Shown here piece by piece: positions 48,052 through 59,330 of a stretch of 64,000 nucleotides of DNA (position 1 is the first letter of the stretch; every line of letters starts with the position of its first letter). A program made the translations under genes and the position numbers. Origin of the DNA: Paracentrotus lividus (Eukaryota > Echinodermata > Echinoidea > Camarodonta > Echinidae); NCBI GenBank assembly GCA_940671915.1, contig CALNVZ010002100.1, positions 22,839,254 to 22,903,253 of the forward strand. The letters are read 5' to 3'. The notes below the pieces were generated by a model. That model ran no database searches and had not been told where the DNA came from. It was given only the letters and a program-made list of their open reading frames with translations.

Positions 48052-49475
48052 GGGTACATGCAGGTAATATGGGCCACCTGAAGCAAATCATGTCATGACC
48101 GTCGACCGGTGACCGGGCATCTGAAGCCGAATTTTCTCTGAGAAAATTGCTGAAAACCAACAAGGTACGTAAAACATATGGCATTTTTTTACCCTGATGT
48201 AAAATTTGATATTTCACATAATGTGATGGTGAAAGAGTGTTTGAGGGGGTAACCTCAATTGTTTTGTATATTTAGTAAGCTTATACTTTCATTTTGATCA
48301 TTCTAGCGTGTACAGGTCAATTTGTTGTAGTGAAGGGGTGCAATGTGGCATTGAATGCTTGCCTGATACAGCAACATTAGTGCAGGTAATATGGGCCATC
48401 CAAAATGGCGCAAATGATTCTGGTACTTAGTATTGGGATGAGGCATCAATCTCTTTGCTACGATTTTTTGGGGTATATTCACAGTATATAATTAATATAA
48501 ATAACTTATTGTAGGCCTATATTGACTTATAGTAAATAGTGGTAGAAAAATACGCGTTGCGATTGGCTAGATCAGTACTACGTGACCTACCTTCAATTTG
48601 TTATATTGTACATATGTACAATATAACCTTCGGTTTTTGGATGGTAAAACCCGTGTTAAATGAATGGGGAGAGTATCGATTATATCGATTCCCTTGTTGT
48701 GCTAGCGCGTAAAAACAGTAAAATGGTGTGGGCAAAAGTTAATAACAATGGATACGCGGAGCAACAATATACGTCACAATAGCTTTATTAGCACCAAAAA
48801 ATTGGCAAACATAAAACCAGATTAGGCAAGGTCAAAGATCCATGGGTCTATTTACTATAATAAATAGTGAACGCTCCATCTTGCAACATTACTGGACTAT
48901 ATGAACTCGAAATACTAAATTATCCCTCGTGCAGATCTATTTCACCTCGGCCTGTGGCCTCCGAGAAACAAATCTGCTCTCGGGATAATTTAGTATTTGT
49001 CGTACTTATAATCCAGTATATTGCGCGATAGATTGTACACTATTTATATAACATAATGAAAATAATATTTAAATAATATTAAAAAATAAATAATATACAA
49101 AATACGAAACGATGAAATATATAGTCAAAATATTTACTGAAGGATCTTATAATTTAAAATGATATCTTAAAGTGAATGATTTTCAACATTTAAAGCAAAT
49201 TCCAGACATGGTAGAGTCATTGTAGTTTTTAAAACATACATTAAATACATGTGCCCATATTACCTGCACATACAGGTAATATGGGCACTTTGGTAATGAC
49301 GTCAACATTTGAATATTGCAGACAGGGGGGTTGGTGATATTTGATTTTCTTCACAATAAAAGTTAGAGCAGTAGTTATTGATTCATATAAACAAAAATTA
49401 GACTGTGTGTCATTTTGTAATTTTATGCAAATTAGGCAAATGAGCTTAGGGGGGCCATATTACCTGCATGTACCC
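48052..49475. mobile_element. 1424-bp TA-type element inserted in array unit 4
   Basis: Ends GGGTACATGCAGGTAATATG and, inverted, CATATTACCTGCATGTACCC, flanked by TA on both sides (48050-51 and 49476-77). The other units carry the empty site GTTGTAGAAGTGAC, so the insertion and its 2-bp duplication are exact, as for Tc1/mariner-type elements. It differs from the 966-bp copy at 41764 mainly by an internal insertion of about 500 bp. Non-coding and non-autonomous. Confidence 0.88.
48529..49050. mobile_element. nested foldback element inside the TA element
   Basis: Absent from the 966-bp copy. The ends GTAAATAGTG and CACTATTTAT are inverted. The right part (about 48860-49046) folds on itself with arms of about 80 bases: AAATACTAAATTATCC pairs with GGATAATTTAGTATTT, and CCAGTATATTGCG-type words continue the stem. 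A 26-base perfect palindrome centred on TACATATGTA lies at about 48600-48625. Confidence 0.65.
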
Positions 49476-49768
49476 TAGAAGTGACATATTTGCGTAAATA
49501 TTTGGTTCGATAAGGGGTAAACTTCCTTTTTAAGTCCAAGGCATAATAGCGTCTTTTGTAGAGGGGCAACTCTGACTAGTAAGAAAAACATACCTCATAG
49601 TAATTCACAGTAAAACACCCAATTCTATGGGCGTTTATCGCTCCCTATAACACCTTACTCTAGGTAGTCATTTTTATTTCCAAACATCACAAATATCTGA
49701 GGAAAAATGTCTGATGAACAACAACAAACAAAAAAATATATATAGAAAACAAATCAATAACGACTTAC

Positions 49769-49780
49769 CGCATGGTGACT
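49769..49780 (-). CDS. candidate 12-nt micro-exon, unit 4
   Basis: Minus strand AGTCACCATGCG between CCAAAAATATAG and GTAAGTCG. In phase 1-1 it encodes Ser-Pro-Cys. Confidence 0.45.
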
Positions 49781-51194
49781 CTATATTTTTGGAGAATAAA
49801 ACAAGGAGAGAAAAAATGTAATTAAGTACGTTACATAATACAAACACATAATAATTTACGAAAAAATATAGTTTATCAAGTAAACCTATGTGCATGCAGT
49901 TAGAAACGATTTCCCACATGCTGGAACATTTCAACCAAGACAAAAATCACACAATTTTAATAAAAACCCTCTCGCATTTTTTTGTTTGTCTTTTAAATAT
50001 TCACTGTATGAGGCTAATTTATATGGAAACACACACAAAATGACAGAGTAGACAGTATATTTTGTTGCTGAGAAAACTCAACACTCAAATTTAGAAATAG
50101 AAATTCGACCAGTAAAATCTCTCTGAATATCGTAGGTTACTGCATTTGTGAGGATGGAACCCACAGTAAAAAAGGGCGATGAAACCGGGGGGGGGGGGGG
50201 GGGAGGGCAAGGTGTAAAGTGCTCCCACACCTCTTCAGGTACTCTAAATGTGCCCCTTTTCAATGCTAAAATAAACCTTAAGCCTTTAAAAACCTCTTAG
50301 AAGTTTAATTTCTTTTTGAAAACCATTCTTATTACTTAAAAATAAATAAATAAAATATATATATATATATTTTTTAATAGAGATGCGGTAGCACCATATT
50401 GATTTTATCCCGTCTGAGGTAAGACAAAAAATCGTGACAACTTAGGTACAAATAAAAGACACCTTAACCAATTTTTTTTTGTTCTAGGTACATGCACTAT
50501 AAATACATGTATATATGTATAAAAGATGATGGGCGATTCCATGGTATATGACGATACAAATGCACATAATTTTCCAAATAATTTGTATTATAGTTATATA
50601 AATAAGAACGTATGGGCCTTCAAATTAATTCAGCAAAATAGTTAACAATAGGGAAGGAATTATGCACCAAACTCATACTTAATCTGCATTCCCTATGAAA
50701 CGGCAAGCAAAAATGCTGTTCTAAGAGTGGTATCTCACTTTACGGAGACGTCTCCGCGACGATTTATGAAAAAAAGTCTGAAGTAGTCCCAAATCTTTCT
50801 CCGAGACGTCTCCGCGATATCGGAGACGTCTCTAATACTTTTTATCCGTCGTCGAGACGAAATTTTCTATTCTGTCGCGGAAACGTTTTAGTGAAGTGAG
50901 ATACCGACTTAACATTTCTTTAAAAAACTTTTTTTTATCAAAGGTCATGAGAAAAAAGGAGTTGTAGAAGTGACATATTAGCGTAAATATTTGGTTTTAA
51001 TAAGGGGATAAACTTCCTTTTTAAGTCCAAAGCATAATAGCATCTTTTTTAGAGGGGCAACTCTGAGTTGTAAGAAGAACATACCTCATATACCCAATTC
51101 TATGGGCATTTTTGCTCCCCTATAACACCTTACTCTAGGTAGTCGTTTTTATTTCCAAACATCACTATTACCTGAGGAAAAATGTCTAATGAAC

Positions 51195-51244
<50 letters not shown>

Positions 51245-51270
51245 TAGAAAACAAATCAATAACGACTTAC

Positions 51271-51282
51271 CGCAGCATGGCA
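51271..51282 (-). CDS. candidate 12-nt micro-exon, unit 5
   Basis: Minus strand TGCCATGCTGCG between CCAAAATTATAG and GTAAGTCG. In phase 1-1 it encodes Pro-Cys-Cys. A long A run at about 51197-51240 lies just downstream of the donor on the minus strand. Confidence 0.45.
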
Positions 51283-52736
51283 CTATAATTTTGGAGAATA
51301 AAACAAGGAGGGAAAATGTAATTTAGTACGTTACATAATACAAACACATAATAATTTACGAAAAAATATAGTTTATCAAGTAGGCCTATGTGCATGCAGT
51401 TAGAAACAATTTCCCACATGCTGGAACATTTCAACCAAGACAAAAATCACACAATTTCAAGAAACCCTTTGGCATTTTTTTTTCTTCTTTTAAATACTGT
51501 ATGAGGCTAATTTATATAAAAACACAACAAAATGACAGAGTGCACAAAATATTACATTGCTGAGAAAACTCAACACTCAATTTTAGTAATAGAAATTCGA
51601 CCAGTAAAATCTCTCTGAATATCGTAGGTTACTGCATTTGTGAGGATGGAAACCCACAGTAAAAAAGGGCGATGAAACCGGGGGGGGGGGGGGGGCAAGG
51701 TGTAAAGTGCTCCCACACTTCTTCAGGTACTCTAAATGTGCCCCTTTTCAATGCTAAAATAAACCTTAAGCTTTTAAAAACCTCTTAGAAGTTTAATTTC
51801 TTTTTGAAAACCATTCTTATTACTTAAAAATAAATAAATAAAATATATATATATATATATTTTTAAATAGAGATGCAGTAGCACCATCTTGATTTTACCC
51901 CGTCTGAGGTAAAACAAAAAATCGTGACAACTTAGGTACAAATAAGAGACACCTTAACCAATTTTTTTTTTGTACTAGGTACATGCACTATAAATACATG
52001 TATATTATGTATAAAAGATGATGGGCGATTCCATGGTATATGACGCTACAAATGCACATAATTTTCTAGATAATTTGTATTATAGTTATATAAATAAGAA
52101 CGTATGGGTCTTCAAATTAATTCAGCAAAATAAGTTAACAATAGGGAAGGAATTATACACCAAAGTCATACTTAATCTGCATTCCCTATGAAACGGCAAG
52201 CAAAAATGCTGTTCTAAGAGTGGTATCTCACTTTACGGAGACGTCTCCGCGACGATTTATGAAAAAAAGTCTGAAGTAGTCCCAAATCCGTCTCCGAGAC
52301 GTCTCCGCGATATCGGAGACGTCTGTAAGACTTTTTATCCGTCGTGGAGACGAAATTTTCTATTCTGTCGCGGAGACGTTTTCGCGAAGTGAGATACCAC
52401 CTTAACGGTCCTTAAAAAAAAAAAAAAAAATTATCAAAGGTCATGAAAAAAAAAAAAAGTTGTAGAAGTGACATATTTGCGTAAATATTTGGTTTTAATA
52501 AGGGGATAAACTTCCTTTTTAAGTCCAAAGCATAATAGCATCTTTTGTAGAGGGGCAACTCTGAGTAGTAAGAAGAACATACCTCATATACCCAATTCTA
52601 TGGGCATTTTTTGCTCCCTATAACACCTTACTCTAAGTAGTCGTTTTTATTTCCAAACATCACTAATATCTGAGGAAAAATGTCTGATGAACAAAAAAAA
52701 AATATATATATAGAAAACAAATCAATAACGACTTAC

Positions 52737-52748
52737 TGCAGCACGGAT
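52737..52748 (-). CDS. candidate 12-nt micro-exon, unit 6
   Basis: Minus strand ATCCGTGCTGCA between CCAAAATTATAG and GTAAGTCG. In phase 1-1 it encodes Pro-Cys-Cys with a different first and last partial codon from unit 5. Confidence 0.45.
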
Positions 52749-53079
52749 CTATAATTTTGGAGAATAAAACAAGGAGGGAAAAATGTAATTTAGTACATTA
52801 CATAATACAAACATATGATAATTTACGAAAAAATATAGTTTATTAAGTAGACCTATGTGGATGCAGTTAGAAACGATTTCCCACATGCTGGAACATTTCA
52901 ACCAAGACAAAAATCACACAATTTCAAGAAACCCTCTGGCATTTCTTAATTCTTTTTTTAATTCTGTCTATTCAATACTGTATGAGGCTAATTTACAGGA
53001 AAACACACACACAAAAAAAATGACAGAGTAGACAGAGTATTATGTTGCTGAGAAAACTCAACACTCAATTTTAGTAATA

Positions 53080-53546
53080 CAGTCTGTGTCAAATAAAATG
53101 GTACAAGTGGAAAACATTTTTTCATAGCATGAAGATAAATCACAACCTGGTATTGTTTAGTACTTCCATAAAGCAGGGTAATTAGACTTTCATCTGCAAT
53201 TTTTTCCATCACATTTTGAGCAGTATTTTTTGAGATATGGCTAATTTTCTACAATCAAGAAAAATCAATTTTTCGCACGCCGTCCCATGCCTTTGTGTAT
53301 CATTTCGCATAATGATCGTGAATTCAGCGCTCCAGAACAATAGAAGTGCGTAATTTCGATTTGTTCCTTTTTGCACAAAACTTAGCATAACTTTTGTTCT
53401 ACGAAAGCAAATTATACAGGACAAAGCTCATCAACAAGAAAAACCTTTTGGCTTTAATTTGACACCACAAACACACATAATATGAAAAGATTTCACACCT
53501 AAATTATTTTTTCCCCGACTGTACCATTTTTTGGGGGCACAGACTG
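53080..53546. mobile_element. 467-bp TA-type MITE inserted in array unit 6
   Basis: Left end CAGTCTGTGTCAAATAAAAT then GGTACA, right end inverted as TGTACCATTTTTTGG then GCACAGACTG. TA flanks both sides (53078-79 and 53547-48). Other units give the empty site AGTAATAGAAATTCG, so the 2-bp duplication is exact. Further copies at 39950-40395 and 57525-57961. Non-coding. Confidence 0.85.
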
Positions 53547-53628
53547 TAGAAATTCGACCAGTAATATCTCTCTGAATATCGTAGGTTACTGCATTTGTGA
53601 GGATGGAACCCAGAGTAAAAAAAGGGTC

Positions 53629-53655
53629 CCGATACAGAGATAACAAAATTTCATT

Positions 53656-53693
<38 letters not shown>

Positions 53694-55415
53694 TATCCTT
53701 TAAATGAGGTGCCATTATTATTATTTATTTACTTTGTTACAGCATATCATTAAAAAAAAAAAAAAAACTTTCCCACCTCTTTCTCTCTCAACGTGCGCTC
53801 TCTATCTCTCTTGAGAATTTGCATACATTATTCAATTCTCATGCACTTCTAATACATTGATTTTATTTTCCTTTTCCGGGTGTTTATAAAGTATGGGATG
53901 CACATAACTTTATAGAAAGTTGTATATTTCTGGTTTTGTCGTATATGTGCACACACAGAACTTATACAAGCACCCCTATTGCATGATACCCTTCCAATAT
54001 CCATGCAGTATACGTCCGACCTTCCATTCCATGTTTCTGATTACCCCCCCCCCCGCCTCTCTCTTTCTCTCTCCCTCTCCTTCTTTTCTGTCTCACTCTC
54101 TGTCCTCTCAAATCTGGCAATTCCATACAATCAATTTTCTTGCACTTTCTTATACAAATTAATTTATTTTCATGTTCTTTGTATTGACGATAATTTACTA
54201 AATTACATTTTAATTATAATGTTTGATTGCATAAAATAATTCTCATTTATCCACAGTTATCTTTAGACCTAGATAGCTTTCATAAAAGACTCAGACTTTC
54301 AGGATAATTTTACTCAATCTTTAAAGTAGAAATATGTACTTACATTACAGAGTTGTAGATTAAAAGATAATTGATTCAAATACGAATGTTTATTATTATA
54401 ATAATTGTCCAGAAATAAAGCAATTCTCATATCGTGTAACTTTAATACATCTCATTCTCCATAGATATCATCTTTTACCCCATCAGGAAGGATCTATCCT
54501 TCTCATTTCCCCTTTCTGAAACGATCGATCGTCATGATCGTCGAGAATATGAAAGATATAACAACCAATATACCAAAATGATTTTGGGGTTGTTGTCATG
54601 TTGAGTCTTACAGGGCTTGTTGATTCCACAAATCAATGAATGTCTCACGAATTGCCAATGAACATCATTATTACATATTTATCATTTTAATAAGTATAAA
54701 TGTATTGCTTCTTCTTATTGACATTGTTGATATTAATAGTAGCAAATAAAAATAATAATAAAATAATAATAATAATAATATAATAATAATGAAATAAATA
54801 ATAATAATAATAATAATAAATAATAATAACAATAACAATAATAATAGATATAAACAATAATAGTAGTAGTAGCAATAGTAGTAGTATTAGTAGTAGTTAG
54901 TATAGTAAGTAGTAGTAGAGTCAGTAGTAGTAGTAGAGTAGTGTAGTAGTAGTAGTAGTAAAAGTAAGAAGTAGTAGTGAATAGCAGTGTATTATTATTG
55001 TTATACAGTCTCTCGATCAATTGACATTTTTACAAGCACTTTCGTCGACATGTTGATCCGATTAAAAATTCTAATCATTATTTCACTTGACTGATAGCTC
55101 CGCTCATGAGGTATCGTTTAATTATAAATTGAATGAACAATAAACAGCCATAAAACGAATTCGATTGCAAAGAGTTAAATTTGACCGGGAAAACCTTATA
55201 TTATTATTATTATTTACATCACCTCAAATATTATTGGAAAAACAGACATTGGAAAAGTATCTATGATAAGACAGGATGATCTTAGACCATGATTTTAATA
55301 ATAATAATAAAAAAAAAGATTGATAAAGATCATTAAAGAGAACATATTTCTTTAAAAAATGTTTCATCCTCTTTGTCATAGCTCTACGCACAAGTGTCAA
55401 GGGGATTAACTAACT
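53629..55415. other. intergenic or intronic, simple repeats only
   Basis: Poly-T at 53655-53690, poly-C and CT-rich tract at about 54040-54110, and a TAA/TAG microsatellite at about 54735-54995. No exon with two good splice signals and a family match was found, although the 5' exons of the minus-strand membrane gene would be expected in this direction. Confidence 0.5.
54735..54995. repeat. (TAA)n then (TAG)n microsatellite
   Basis: Trinucleotide tract, TAA-type to about 54855 then TAG-type to about 54985. The Tyr/Leu frames on the minus strand are its translation. Confidence 0.9.
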
Positions 55416-56254
55416 ATAGGGGAGACCGGGTAGGACGTTACAAATTCACATTTTAGGCCGATAATCTAATGAAAGTACTCACACACTCCATTTGGGTCGT
55501 GTTAGCCTTATATGTTGGCAAACCTGAGGCACATAAAAACTTGAAAACATGTCAACACTAATTAACTACAGCTTAATTAATGAGACAGTTTTTTTGTAAC
55601 AACCTACCCGTATACGGCGTAGGTTGTTACACGCATACGGGGTAAATTGTTACTATGTAAACATACGGGTAATTTGTTAACATGATGTAAATCTCTTATA
55701 CCTTACTTTTGTTCAACCTTTCCAGTTCTTGTATCGTTAACAGAGATCAAATAGAGCTCTAGCATTAGACTAAAGTAATAATAGAATATCAAAATATTAA
55801 ACCCTGAAAATTGACAACAAATTAACTACATGTGTAATGCAATGGGGGTAGGTTGTTACATCGACATGGGTAGGTTTGTTTGTAACAACCAACTGGGGTG
55901 ATTTACAAATAAGAATCAACTGTAGCAAAGCATAGGCAGAATTACGGGCATGCTCAGGGGATTATTAGTACATACATGTAACTATATTCACAATACCGAC
56001 TATATCATGTCCTTCAGTTGTAAGAAACTATTAGCAATTGTTAATTTTTGTCAAAAATTCACTTGGAACTGTAAAAAAATGGTTTTTGTTGATTTACTTT
56101 TAATTAAAAAACGGAGAAACTCACGACCGGCAATTCATCCAGCTATGTGAGGCTGTATATATGATGCCAGTTAGCACGAATCTCTTGTCCCAACTTAGGC
56201 ACACTGGACTATAACAACTGACCCGTGTAACTTCCATACCCGGTCTTCCCCTAT
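55416..56254. mobile_element. 839-bp MITE with ATAGGGGAGACCGGG ends
   Basis: Left ATAGGGGAGACCGGGTAGGA, right inverted as CATACCCGGTCTTCCCCTAT. The interior repeats GTAACAACC and GGTAGGTTGTTAC words. Target duplication unclear. Non-coding. Confidence 0.7.
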
Positions 56255-57362
56255 TTGGGGACAAGCGTTATCGTTGCACATATTAAAATAAACACTGTTT
56301 GTCGTGTTCTCTTTCTTTTGCTTTTTCTTTCAAATTAGGTTCTCTACGGCATACGCATATTTCACTATTTTTTAGAGTAAACTCAAAATTTTACACGACC
56401 GAAATATATACATAATTTATAGTCGTCTCTTTTTTTTACGTTCAAAATAGAAATTTGTTTTTAAAAATCAAACCTTGTATTGATGTAAACATAATGCATA
56501 ATTATTAATTTGATTTTTGATTAATTTAGGATGTTCTTAACACTTACCTATTAGAATGTTTGTTTGTTTAAAGAAGATGACAAATAAAATTTTGAAAAAT
56601 TCACACGTTGATCATCCACTTAGGTGGCCCGCAAAACTATTTTGAGAAAACTTATCCATAACGAATGCTTGTATTTTAATGAATTTCATCATTAATATTC
56701 TCCTTCCAGAATCATAAAGTATTGTACATAAAATTGCAAAAAGTAATGATGATTAATATATAGCGTATTATATATAATGAATATAAATTCGCGTGGAGTA
56801 AAGCAAATTATAGAAAAAGAAACCTTGTACAGCCTAGGACTCATGATTTCGTATATTGTCAAATCAAACATTACGTAAAGTTATCTTCTTGTCATTTTGT
56901 TGCCGTATTCACTTTCACACAAGAAGTAAAAACATTAAAATTGGTCTTATACTTTATATTATATTTTAAGTCTTTGTATCAATACAGTTCATTGTATAAA
57001 CAAAACGTAACTGACGATCCGCTAAGTTGGTTTTAACTACCATAAACGTCAACATTAGTTTACACACTGAATATAAGCAGATTGCTGAATATTGTGAAAT
57101 GTGATCTTGCAATGAGCCCCATTATTTTCTTTACCTCTAATCCATTTAATATCTTTAAACAAATACGCTTCCCGTCTCATATTATTTGTGATTTTGCAAG
57201 GGCTTTTTTATTTTTCATTTCTTCTCCATTTTGTAATCTGTGATAAATGTTCAGTATCAACAAAATGTAATTGCATATAAAATTGTATGTTTAACACTTG
57301 TACATTGTATTGTTAATTTTAACGTACATCTTCTTCCCCTTCTTTTTGGTCTAAACTGATAG
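56255..57362. other. no gene recognised upstream of the 36-nt exon
   Basis: Plain AT-rich DNA. It ends in a pyrimidine-rich tract (CTTCTTCCCCTTCTTTTTGG) that serves the acceptor at 57361-57362. Confidence 0.5.
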
Positions 57363-57398
57363 AACCAACAGAGACAACTAGTCCCATCACGACAAGGA
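57363..57398 (+). CDS. candidate 36-nt stalk exon, plus strand, related to the micro-exons
   Basis: Lies between a strong pyrimidine tract with acceptor GATAG and donor GTAAGTCG. The intron start GTAAGTCGTAATTGACTTG nearly matches GTAAGTCGTTATTGATTTG of the array micro-exons, so this is a diverged, longer relative. It is 36 nt (a multiple of 3, like 12). In phase 1-1 it reads PTETTSPITTR, a Thr/Ser/Pro-rich peptide as in mucin-like stalks. The other open frame reads NQQRQLVPSRQG. The orientation is opposite to the 43-53 kb array and the same as the unit at 58-61 kb. Confidence 0.5.
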
Positions 57399-57524
57399 GT
57401 AAGTCGTAATTGACTTGTTTTTAACATAAGACTAGTGTATGTGCAAAGATCTTCCATTCGGTAGTAGTTTGACGAATCGAAGTTCAAATACAACCCACTA
57501 TCACCTCGAACATGTTGGCCGATA

Positions 57525-57961
57525 CAGTTCTGTAGTCAATTAAAATGGTACAAGTGGAAACACTGTTTATAGTATGAAGATAATCACAGCCTGCTATTGT
57601 TTGGTATTCAAAAAGCAGGAAGATCAGGCTTCACCGCATTTTTCGATCACATTGGAGTTGCAATTTTTGAAATATAACTAGTATTTTCTACTAATCAAGA
57701 AAATCAAATTTTTCGCCACGCCGTCCCATGCCTTTGTGTATAGGTTTCATAATGGCCGATGTGAAGCCTGCTAAATTTTCTATGTTGTTCCTCGTCGCAC
57801 AAATTTAGCATAACTTTTGTTCACGGAAAGCAAATTTACAGAAACAAAGCCCATCAGCAAGGAAAATTATTTGCTTTATTTGGTACCACATACACACATA
57901 TTGAAAAATATTTCACACCTAAATATTTTTTCCGACTGTACCATTTTTTTGACACAGACTG
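57525..57961. mobile_element. 437-bp copy of the CAGTCTGT-type TA element
   Basis: Begins TA-CAGTTCTGTAGTCAATTAA and ends TGACACAGACTG-TA, with TA on both sides (57523-24 and 57962-63). It is colinear with the 467-bp copy at 53080 but has many one- or two-base losses. Confidence 0.75.
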
Positions 57962-58554
57962 TATTGAGAGCATAGTTGGCACCTTAACTGTTAGAGATTG
58001 AATTGTAAAATAAGCACATTATTTTGCAGACGATTGCACCTCTTGAGGATTCTGAAGATAAAAGCATATTTTCATAGATTCATTTTGTGTTTTATATTTA
58101 TACCTTGAATAATACAATATTCTTATAGATCCCTTAAATATGAAAAGACATTTATTTTTAAAGTAATAGAAAGGTTTTTTCAAAAAGAATTAAACTTCTA
58201 AGAGGTTTTAAAGGCTAAAATGGTATATTAAGAAGAGGCCATCTTGTTGAATTCAATTGCATTATCAGCTTTAGACATAAGAAACAGAAACACCGTTATT
58301 TGATCCTTTGCATATGCATTCACGAGAAATGCTGCCTTTGAACATTGTTATGACAATCGGGGTTCAATTGGAAGATCCGTGGAATTTTTAAGGGCTATTT
58401 GAGACGTTTAAGTGTGAGGAGCAAACCCTGGAAGTAATGCATGAAGCATACTCCCTATACTATCTAAAAAATCATTATAGAAGATAAACAATCGAGACGG
58501 AAACAATAAATACCATTAGAATAAAGACAAATCAATGAATTAAGAAGTTTGAAC

Positions 58555-59330
58555 AACACTAATACTTATGTTAGGAAATAGAGAAAACAATTTAATAACA
58601 TAAGGAAAAACAATGAATAACATAGGAAGAGAGAAAAAACAATGAATTACATAAGGAAGTCGAGAAAAACAATGAAAATAACATACGGAAAAAGAGAGAA
58701 AAACAATGAAACATAAGAAAGAGATGGAAAAAAACAGTAATAATATGAGGAAATGAGAGAAAACTATGAACAACATTAGTAAAGGCGAGAGAAAATAACA
58801 ATGAATAACATAAAGAAGAAAGTGAGAAAAACAATTAATGACATAAGGAAGAGAAGAATAAAAAAAACTGAAAACATAAGGAAACTGAGAGAACAATCAA
58901 TGTCAATGAATAACATAAAGAAACTGAGAAAAACATGAATAACATAAGGAAAGTGAGAAAAAACAATGAATAACATAAGGAAAGTGAAAAAAAAAAAAAA
59001 AAAAAACAATGAGACATAAGGAAAGTGAGAAAGACATGAAACATAAGGAAAGATAGAAAAACAATGGATAACATAAAGAAATTGAGAAAAAACAATGAAT
59101 ACATAGGAATAGTGAAAAAACAATGAAAACATAAGGAAATTGAGAAAACAATGAATAACATAAGAAAGAGAGAAATTCAATAAATAACATAGGAAAGTGA
59201 AATATCAACACCATGGGTATGGAAGGAGATACAACGGATTACATCAGGAAATAGAGAAACAATAAATAACAAAAAGGAAAGTGAGGAAACAATGAATGAA
59301 ATAAGGAAAGGTATAAAAAATAATGCATTA
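58555..59330. repeat. second AAAAACAATGAATAACATAA-type minisatellite
   Basis: Imperfect copies of AAAAACAATGAATAACATAA with GGAAAGTGAG spacers, the same family as 33590-34325. It lies inside array unit 7. The Phe/Ser/Leu frames on the minus strand are repeat translations. Confidence 0.88.

Larger units (their letters stand above)
43348..53628 (-). repeat. tandem array of six near-identical units of about 1.3-1.5 kb
   Basis: Units start (plus-strand view) at the AGAGATGCGGTAGCA word: 43348, 44732, within the N gap near 46005, 47458, 50380 and 51870. Each holds in order a CATAATTTTCTAGATAA block, a GGTGGTATCTC MITE, a CATACCTCAT block, a 12-nt candidate exon (all but unit 2), a GCATGCAGTTAGAAACGATT block, a GGATGGAACC block with poly-G, and an (AAAT)n/AT tract. 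Unit 2 has a deletion. Unit 4 has a 1424-bp insertion and unit 6 a 467-bp insertion. The array lies directly 5' of the transmembrane exon on the minus strand. An inverted continuation is found at 58-64 kb. Confidence 0.9.

Noticed and set aside
50078-50263. Conserved minus-strand frame in each unit ending SILTNAVTYDIQRDFTGRIS
   Set aside because: Conserved only because the units are near-identical. It runs through a poly-C tract of variable length that changes the frame between units, so a conserved coding exon is unlikely.
54465-54610. Plus-strand frame after CTCCATAG reading RHDRREYERYNNQYT
   Set aside because: Looks a little like a charged tail, but there is no transmembrane exon before it and no donor or homologue to support it.
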